Assembly: GCA_030614785.1 (NCBI GenBank)
Contig: JAUWTJ010000026.1
Span: forward strand, 1-47,630
Origin: Alphaproteobacteria bacterium
GTDB lineage: Bacteria; Pseudomonadota; Alphaproteobacteria; M2410
Direction: 5' to 3'
DNA length: 47,630 bases
Position numbers and translations under genes: made by a program. The notes beneath the pieces were generated by a model that did not search any database, was not told the DNA's origin, and was given only the letters and a program-made list of their open reading frames with translations. Positions 42,842 to 47,630 of the stretch are shown piece by piece; within the stretch, counting starts at the first letter, position 1, and each line of letters starts with the position of its first letter.

Positions 42842-42874
42842 ACATAATATAAAGATACAAAAGGAGATTGCCCC

Positions 42875-44014
42875 ATGGGCATGATATTGAACGAGGAACA
42901 AACTCTGCTGCAGGATTCCGCGCGCGAGTTCTTCAAGGAAAAAGCGCCGGTGACCGCCCTGCGCGCACTGCGTGATGAAAAAGATGCGACAGGCTATTCA
43001 AAAAACCTGTGGAAGAGCATGGTCGATATGGGGTGGCCCGGCATTATTGTCCCGGAAGCATACGGCGGTCTCGATTTCGGTTTTCAGGGTTTGACGATTG
43101 TTCTGGAACAATCCGGGCAGGGCCTGACGGCTTCGCCTCTTGTTTCGACAGTCTTGCTCGGCGCCAGCACGCTGGTGCTCGGTGGCAGCGAGGCGCAGAA
43201 GGAAACCCTGTTGCCCCAGATTGTCTCCGGTGACCTCACCATGACGCTGGCGATTGACGAAGGGGCACACTTCAATCCTGCCGGCATTGCGCTTGAGGCG
43301 ACGGCGGCAGGGGCAGGCTTTGTCCTGACCGGGCAAAAGACCCTGGTGCTGGACGGCCATGTGGCGGACAAGATTATTGTTGCAGCCCGCACAAGCGGTT
43401 CTGCTGGAGACAGAGGCGGGATCACCCTCTTTGTGGTCGATGGAAATGCGGTGGGTGTGAGCCGCGAGAAGCTTGCCATGCTGGACAGCCGCAATGCTGC
43501 GCTGGTGACCCTTTCGAACGTCAAGGTCGACGCCGATGCGGTTGTTGGCGAGATTGACGGAGGCTTTTGTATTCTCGGACAGGTTCTTGACCGGGCCGCT
43601 ATTGGGCTGGCAGCCGAAATGCTCGGCTCCATGTCGGAAGTCTTTGACTTTACCCTGGAGTATCTCAAGGAGCGGACCCAGTTCGGGCAGCTCATTGGGT
43701 CATTCCAGTCGCTGCAACACCGTGCGGCGATCATGTTCAGTGAGCTTGAGATGGCACGGTCAGTGGTCATGGAAGCGGCCAGCGCTGTGGATGAAGGTTC
43801 CGCCCAGGTGTCGCAACTTGCAAGCCTCGCCAAGTCCATTGTCAACGAGACCGCCAATCTGGTGACCCGCGAGGGTGTTCAGATGCACGGCGGTATTGGC
43901 ATGACGGATGAACATGACATGGGGCTTTACATCAAGCGCTCGCGGGTTGCAGAACGCACGTTTGGCTCGGCTGCCTACCATCATGATCGCTACGCCTCGC
44001 TTAACGGATATTGA
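42875..44014 (+). CDS. Acyl-CoA dehydrogenase, small subunit type
   Basis: 379 residues. N-terminal EEQTLLQDSAREFFKEKAPV, GWPGIIVPEAYGGLDFGFQG (about 47-66), middle domain FVLTGQKTLVLDG, C-terminal YLKERTQFGQLIGSFQSLQH and MHGGIGMTDEHDMGLYIKRS. A strong ribosome site AAAGGAG precedes ATG 42875. It shares length, motif order and the HGGxG ending with the 373-residue protein at 17038, so the two loci look like paralogous pairs. Substrate unknown; likely a branched or cyclic acyl-CoA. Confidence 0.92.
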   Translation: MGMILNEEQTLLQDSAREFFKEKAPVTALRALRDEKDATGYSKNLWKSMVDMGWPGIIVPEAYGGLDFGFQGLTIVLEQSGQGLTASPLVSTVLLGASTLVLGGSEAQKETLLPQIVSGDLTMTLAIDEGAHFNPAGIALEATAAGAGFVLTGQKTLVLDGHVADKIIVAARTSGSAGDRGGITLFVVDGNAVGVSREKLAMLDSRNAALVTLSNVKVDADAVVGEIDGGFCILGQVLDRAAIGLAAEMLGSMSEVFDFTLEYLKERTQFGQLIGSFQSLQHRAAIMFSELEMARSVVMEAASAVDEGSAQVSQLASLAKSIVNETANLVTREGVQMHGGIGMTDEHDMGLYIKRSRVAERTFGSAAYHHDRYASLNGY

Positions 44015-44044
44015 TGAACTTGAAGTCTGTGTGATTTTGAAAAT

Positions 44045-44074
44045 GGAGGCAGGCTTTGCTGAAGGCCTGCCTCC
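44045..44074 (+). terminator. Probable terminator of the acyl-CoA dehydrogenase pair
   Basis: GGAGGCAGGC / GCCTGCCTCC, perfect 10-bp stem with a 10-base loop, 31 bp after the dehydrogenase stop. The following GGTTCTGTTT is only a weak T tract, so Rho-dependent ending is also possible. Confidence 0.55.
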
Positions 44075-44244
44075 GGTTCTGTTTGGCGCTTTCTAGCCCC
44101 GGGGCCGGGGCGTCGCCCCGCCTCCCGTGAAGGAGGCGGTATCAGCGCTGGCACAAGGCGGCATAGGGGGGTCCGCCTCCAGGATGAGGGTGTGCCAGAT
44201 CAAAGGCCAACTGCCGCCTGGTTGTGTGATCAGGAGGTAACTCA

Positions 44245-44304
44245 GTGTCCGTCTTTGACAAACAGGAACATAAGGCGTCGGAGCAGAGCCGCAAAATCAA
44301 CTGA
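44245..44304 (+). CDS. Very short possible gene (19 codons)
   Basis: GTG at 44245 is preceded by AGGAGG with a 7-base spacer, the best Shine-Dalgarno in the neighbourhood. The frame reads MSVFDKQEHKASEQSRKIN and stops with TGA at 44302. It is highly polar and helical in character. It may be a microprotein, a remnant N-terminus of a lost gene, or an accidental match. Confidence 0.25.
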   Translation: MSVFDKQEHKASEQSRKIN

Positions 44305-44371
44305 TCATCACGAATGTGTGAGACGGCGCCAAAATTCTCTTTGTTCCCAAAGCCCGATGTCCCGCAAAGCA

Positions 44372-44824
44372 TTACTGAACGCGCATGCTTATGATCGTAT
44401 TGGCATAGTCAGTGATCGTATCAACGCAGACCTGCACCGAAGTTATCTGCGCCTCGGCGACGCGTCTGGCTTCCTCATAGTGCAAACGCAGCGCAAGATG
44501 TTGTTCCGAGGTGCCTCCGCGCTCGCGAAAAAACCTGAACAACTTTTTCAGTTCGTAACTTGTGTCTATCTGCAGCAGTTTGGCATAGCGATCAGCCTCA
44601 ATTGCCGAGACCAGCTGGTATCTGGCCTCTGCGTCAGCTTCGATCATGGGTATGCACATGTCGAGCAGTGCGTAAGTCTCACCAACCTCGCCAATATAGT
44701 CGAGCTTCTCCTGCATTTCCCTGTCGGTCCACGGCGGACCGTCCGATTCCGTACAAGCCACGATGGCAAACAGGATTGTGGCTGACAGGAAAACCCCGAG
44801 ACCTGCGCGTTTCATCTTTGGCAT
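44372..44824 (-). CDS. Lipoprotein of unknown function
   Basis: Predicted 150-residue lipoprotein: MPKMKRAGLGVFLSATILFAIVACTESD has a lipobox IVAC (Cys24), followed by a helical, charged mature part (YIGEVGETYALLDMC, YAKLLQIDTSYELKKLFRFFRERGG, LHYEEARRVAEAQITS) with two further Cys. No domain recognised. ATG 44824 with TGGAG upstream; ATG 44815 also possible. The frame upstream to 44917 runs through the gcrA terminator and is not translated. Confidence 0.7.
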   Translation of the reverse strand: MPKMKRAGLGVFLSATILFAIVACTESDGPPWTDREMQEKLDYIGEVGETYALLDMCIPMIEADAEARYQLVSAIEADRYAKLLQIDTSYELKKLFRFFRERGGTSEQHLALRLHYEEARRVAEAQITSVQVCVDTITDYANTIISMRVQ

Positions 44825-44882
44825 ATTGATCGCTCCACCATGTTCCTGATTTTGCGATCCTAAAGACATCACACCAAAATGA

Positions 44883-44915
44883 GAAGAGGCTCCCGACAGG
44901 GTCGGAAGCCTCTTC
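44883..44915 (-). terminator. Terminator downstream of gcrA
   Basis: GAAGAGGCT-n-CCGAC / GTCGG-n-AGCCTCTTC with a 3-base loop and one internal mismatch, followed on the minus strand by CTCATTTTGG. It lies 24 bp after the gcrA stop codon. Confidence 0.75.
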
Positions 44916-44938
44916 AAAATCAGGGTCTATTGTGTCGC

Positions 44939-45373
44939 TCAGGCGCGGCGGCGTTCGCGGCCGCGGTTCGTTGGCTGGTAGGCCATTTGGGCGTGCGCTT
45001 CGCAATAGGGCGAGGCGGCATCTGTCTGGTTGCCGCAAAAATGGAAATCGTTGGCGCCAGGATCGCCAATTGGCCAGCGGCACATCACGCCGCTCAGCGT
45101 CAGGACCGTCGCGAATTCGCCATTGCTTAGCGTGGCCTCTTCTACGGTGAGGGGTTCAGCGACCACCGGCTTTGGCTGTGGCTTGGGAATGGTGGCGCGG
45201 CGCGGGCGGTCTGCACGGCTCGTGGTCGCACGGCCTGACAGGCCGAGACGGTGCACCTTGCCAATAACGGCGTTGCGGGTGACATCGCCCATGGTCCGTG
45301 CGATCTGGCTTGCGCTCAGTCCTTCAGCCCAGAGTTTCTTCAAGAGTTCGACGCGATCCTCGGTCCAGGCCAT
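44939..45373 (-). CDS. gcrA: GcrA family cell-cycle regulator
   Basis: 144 residues. The N-terminal HTH-type region MAWTEDRVELLKKLWAEGLSASQIARTMG and TRNAVIGKVHRLGLSGRA is diagnostic of GcrA, and the C-terminal part CRWPIGDP..FHFCGN......YCEAH is the conserved sigma70-binding, Cys/His-containing domain. GcrA is a transcription factor of Alphaproteobacteria that works with sigma70 at GANTC sites methylated by CcrM and controls division and DNA repair genes. Start ATG 45373 with GGAGACC upstream. The linker between domains is short and rich in Pro/Arg. Two DnaA-box sequences lie upstream. Confidence 0.95.
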   Translation of the reverse strand: MAWTEDRVELLKKLWAEGLSASQIARTMGDVTRNAVIGKVHRLGLSGRATTSRADRPRRATIPKPQPKPVVAEPLTVEEATLSNGEFATVLTLSGVMCRWPIGDPGANDFHFCGNQTDAASPYCEAHAQMAYQPTNRGRERRRA

Positions 45374-45466
45374 GGGGGGTCTCCATTTAAATTTCGACAA
45401 ATCAGGGTAGCGGAATGAACTTCGGGCGGGTCAGGGTGCTGAAGTTGTCAACATCTTGTCACGAAG

Positions 45467-45475
45467 TTATCCACA
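45467..45475 (+). promoter_or_regulatory. DnaA box upstream of gcrA
   Basis: TTATCCACA, a perfect match to the DnaA consensus TTATNCACA, 94 bp upstream of the gcrA ATG. In Caulobacter, DnaA is known to activate gcrA. Confidence 0.6.
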
Positions 45476-45622
45476 ACATGTCGTGGGTATGAAGTCATAA
45501 TATACAAGATAGCGGCCAGGCCAAGGGGAAAATGCATCCGGTTTGTGATGGTGTGGGGGTTGCGACGGTTATTCACATGAGCTATCTGAAGAGGCTTGAG
45601 GCATGCTGCGGCGTGCAACGAT

Positions 45623-45631
45623 CTATCCACA
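45623..45631 (+). promoter_or_regulatory. Second DnaA-box-like site
   Basis: CTATCCACA, one mismatch from consensus, same orientation as the site at 45467, 156 bp apart. Confidence 0.4.
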
Positions 45632-45708
45632 GAATATTTTTTTGGAGGACAGTTCCTGATTTTTTCAGGGCGACTGGCCTGCAATCCGACAGTACGGGAT
45701 TTGCGACT

Positions 45709-46599
45709 ATGACAGTACAGGATTTGGCGCTGGAGCATCTGGAAGAAACACCTGGAACCTTGCCGCGCGGCGGCGGCCAGGGCGGCGGCGAACCGCTGGT
45801 TCGCTACTTTGGACATGTCAACTGGCTTGGCCTGTGGACGCTGCTTGGCAAGGAAGTGAAGAGGTTCTTCAAGATTCCTCTACAGACGATCTTCGCGCCT
45901 GCCATTACGTCGTTGATGTTTCTGCTTATTTTCAATCTTGCCATTGCCAAGTTCCGCCCTGATGTCGCGGGCGTGCCGTTTGCGCTTTTCATCGCGCCGG
46001 GCCTGATCATGATGGGCATCCTGCAAAACGCCTTTACCAATAACGCCTCATCGCTTTTGTCGGCGAAAATCCAGGGCAATATGGTGGATTTCCTGATGCC
46101 GCCGCTTTCGGCTGGCGAGCTTACCGCCGCCTTTGCGCTTGGCGGCGCCATCCGCGGGGTCATTGTCGCGGTGACGACGGCGGCGCTCATTATGCCGGTG
46201 CTGTATTTCTTTGAGCCTCATCTTCTCCTGAGTGTGAAGCATCCCTTTGTTGCGCTGTTCTTCGGGTTTGGTGCGGCGCTGATGTTGAGTCAGATCGGCC
46301 TTTTGGCGGGGATCTGGGCAGACAAGTGGGACCATATGTCGACGGTGACCAATTTTTTGATCATGCCGATGACATTTTTGTCGGGGACATTTTACTCCAT
46401 CAAACAGCTTCCCGGGGCCTGGTTCACGATCTCTCAGGGCAACCCGTTTTTCTATCTGATCGACGGTTTTCGCTACAGTTTCATCGGTACTCACGATAGT
46501 AATCTGATGGTTGGTGCTCTTATGGTTGTGGCCGTCAATTTTTTCCTTTGGATTTGCTCTCTGGCCGTGCTTAGAAGCGGTTACAAGCTGAAGGCCTGA
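45709..46599 (+). CDS. ABC-2 type transporter permease
   Basis: 296-residue inner-membrane protein with six hydrophobic segments. A cytosolic N-terminus with a Gly-rich stretch ([14 protein letters not shown]) precedes [30 protein letters not shown], and the C-terminal half has [18 protein letters not shown] and [16 protein letters not shown], the characteristic ABC-2/NodJ signature. It would work with a separate ATPase, which is not visible in the window. The ATG at 45709 is the first credible start; the open frame upstream has no ribosome site. Followed after 34 bp by argD. Confidence 0.9.
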   Translation: MTVQDLALEHLEETPGTLPRGGGQGGGEPLVRYFGHVNWLGLWTLLGKEVKRFFKIPLQTIFAPAITSLMFLLIFNLAIAKFRPDVAGVPFALFIAPGLIMMGILQNAFTNNASSLLSAKIQGNMVDFLMPPLSAGELTAAFALGGAIRGVIVAVTTAALIMPVLYFFEPHLLLSVKHPFVALFFGFGAALMLSQIGLLAGIWADKWDHMSTVTNFLIMPMTFLSGTFYSIKQLPGAWFTISQGNPFFYLIDGFRYSFIGTHDSNLMVGALMVVAVNFFLWICSLAVLRSGYKLKA

Positions 46600-46633
46600 C
46601 GGCCAAAACCCTTTACCTGACAGGAGATATATC

Positions 46634-47630
46634 GTGATCTCGCCAGTATTGCCGACCTATGGCGGCGCCGACTTTGGTTTTGAACGTGGTGAAGGCCCCT
46701 ATATCTTCGGGCGCAATGATGAGCGCTATCTGGATTTTGGCGCCGGCATTGCCGTCAATTCGCTGGGCCATTGTCACCCCGGCCTGGTTAAGGCCGTGAC
46801 GGAGCAAGCCGGCAAGCTGTGGCATACATCCAACATGTATCAGATCCCGGGGCAGGTGCGTCTTGCGGAGCGCCTCGCCGAGGCGACCTTTGCCGATACG
46901 ACGTTCTTCACCAATTCCGGCGGCGAAGCGGTCGAGTGCTCGATCAAGATGGCGCGGAAATATCACGCGGTCAGCGGGCATCCGGAGCGCTATCGCCTGA
47001 TCACCTTTGAAGGCGCGTTTCATGGCCGCACGCTGGCCTGTATCGCAGCTGGCGGTCAGGAAAAGTACCTTGAGGGTTTTGGACCGGTAACGCCGGGCTT
47101 CGACCAGGTTCCGTTTGGCGACCTTGAAGCGGTCAAGGCGGCGATCACGGAAGAGACAGCCGGTATTTTTCTTGAGCCGGTGCAGGGCGAAGGTGGTATT
47201 CGCCCGCTCCCCAATGAGACGCTGCGCGCTATTCGAGAGCTTTGCGACGAGCGTGGCTTGCTGCTTCTGCTTGATGAAGTGCAATGCGGCGTCGGGCGGA
47301 CCGGCAAGCTGTTTGCTCATGAGTGGGCCGGGATCAAGCCGGACATCATGGCGATCGCCAAGGGGATCGGCGGTGGCTTCCCGATGGGCGCTTGCCTTGC
47401 CACCGAAGAAGCCGCAAAAGGCATGACCAAGGGAACCCACGGTTCGACCTTTGGCGGCAACCCGCTTGCCATGGCGGTTGGCAATGCGGTGCTGGATGAA
47501 GTACTGGCGCCGGGCTTTCTCGACCATGTCAACGAGATGGCAAAGCTCTTGCGTCAGCAACTTGCCATGATCGTTGATACTTACAGTGATATCATTGAGG
47601 ATGTGCGCGGCGAAGGTCTGATGCTTGGTA
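46634..47630 (+). CDS. argD: Acetylornithine/succinyldiaminopimelate aminotransferase (3' truncated)
   Basis: First 332 codons of a class III PLP-dependent aminotransferase running off the window. N-terminal [101 protein letters not shown], and the PLP-binding Lys in [16 protein letters not shown]. It transaminates N-acetylglutamate semialdehyde in arginine synthesis and may also serve lysine synthesis. GTG 46634 has a strong AGGAGA ribosome site. The ending, including a possible downstream argF, is outside the window. Confidence 0.93.
   Translation, partial: MISPVLPTYGGADFGFERGEGPYIFGRNDERYLDFGAGIAVNSLGHCHPGLVKAVTEQAGKLWHTSNMYQIPGQVRLAERLAEATFADTTFFTNSGGEAVECSIKMARKYHAVSGHPERYRLITFEGAFHGRTLACIAAGGQEKYLEGFGPVTPGFDQVPFGDLEAVKAAITEETAGIFLEPVQGEGGIRPLPNETLRAIRELCDERGLLLLLDEVQCGVGRTGKLFAHEWAGIKPDIMAIAKGIGGGFPMGACLATEEAAKGMTKGTHGSTFGGNPLAMAVGNAVLDEVLAPGFLDHVNEMAKLLRQQLAMIVDTYSDIIEDVRGEGLMLG

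Larger units (their letters stand above)
44015..44371. other. Gene-poor interval with hairpins
   Basis: 357 bases. Holds the 10-bp hairpin at 44045-44074, a GC-rich cluster (44096-44139) with dyads GGGGCG/CGCCCC and CCGCCTCC/GGAGGCGG, and a very short frame with a perfect ribosome site at 44245. A 76-codon minus frame (44142-44372) is Cys/His-rich and without ribosome site, and I do not believe it. Confidence 0.4.
45374..45708. other. Divergent regulatory region between gcrA and the ABC-2 permease gene
   Basis: 335 bases. Contains two DnaA-box sequences and TTGTCA motifs, but no full gene; the permease frame is open upstream to 45532 without a good start. I found no GANTC site here. Confidence 0.5.

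Noticed and set aside
44142-44372. 76-codon minus frame
   Set aside because: No ribosome site, Cys/His/Pro-rich composition, and it runs through GC-rich hairpins.
45467-45631. Replication origin
   Set aside because: Only two DnaA-box-like sites, no AT-rich unwinding element and no origin-type neighbours; known DnaA regulation of gcrA explains them better.

Overview
The window looks like chromosomal DNA of an alphaproteobacterium with a large lipid, terpenoid or steroid catabolic repertoire. The strongest taxonomic marker is gcrA (45373-44939), a cell-cycle regulator family typical of Alphaproteobacteria, close to an argD-type aminotransferase. Overall composition is moderately GC-rich. There are no tRNA or rRNA genes, no CRISPR array and no recognisable transposase or integrase. 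About 38 genes are supported; nearly all long antisense frames are shadows of them.

Layout. 1-4.2 kb: end of an unknown gene, a soluble hybrid histidine kinase, an acyl-CoA ligase and a small membrane protein. 4.2-8.0 kb (minus): a tightly packed five-gene catabolic operon (esterase-like hydrolase, SDR lacking the usual Tyr, DsbA/HCCA-isomerase-like protein, VOC protein, crotonase). 8.1-11.3 kb: a CrtC/AttH-like protein, a luciferase-like oxidoreductase and a double-hotdog thioesterase. 11.4-15.4 kb: a cobalamin riboswitch in front of a BtuB-like TonB receptor, then an alanine/glycine:cation symporter. 15.5-16.9 kb: an AT-richer orphan exported protein lying between two copies of a 49-bp repeat, which is the 3' end of the next gene. 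17.0-26.6 kb: an Atu-like (acyclic terpene utilisation) operon, atuA-crotonase-carboxylase alpha-carboxylase beta-two acyl-CoA dehydrogenases, divergent from a TetR gene with a perfect 13-bp inverted repeat between them. 26.6-35 kb: mixed genes (secreted protein, class II aldolase, crotonase, two sulfotransferases, PlsC-like acyltransferase, membrane histidine kinase, lipoprotein, nitronate monooxygenase). 35.3-38.0 kb: a large exported zinc metalloprotease behind a structured leader. 38.1-39.9 kb: a quorum-sensing locus. 40.1-47.6 kb: rimO, a second acyl-CoA dehydrogenase pair, a lipoprotein, gcrA with DnaA boxes, an ABC-2 permease and the start of argD.

How it works together. Ligase, dehydrogenases, hydratases, biotin-dependent carboxylase and thioesterase form the logic of CoA-thioester breakdown of branched or isoprenoid chains; the TetR protein probably senses a pathway intermediate. 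The paired acyl-CoA dehydrogenases resemble the heteromeric enzymes known from steroid side-chain degradation.

The most interesting part is the quorum-sensing locus. A LuxI-type synthase has a 20-bp palindromic lux box upstream. A second, 16/20 identical box sits just after luxI and upstream of an unknown 73-residue gene, which is therefore a candidate quorum-controlled small protein. The luxI ribosome-binding site lies in one arm of a perfect 10-bp inverted repeat. The luxR gene is broken by what looks like a GT dinucleotide duplication. All functional statements come from reading motifs by eye; no database search was run.
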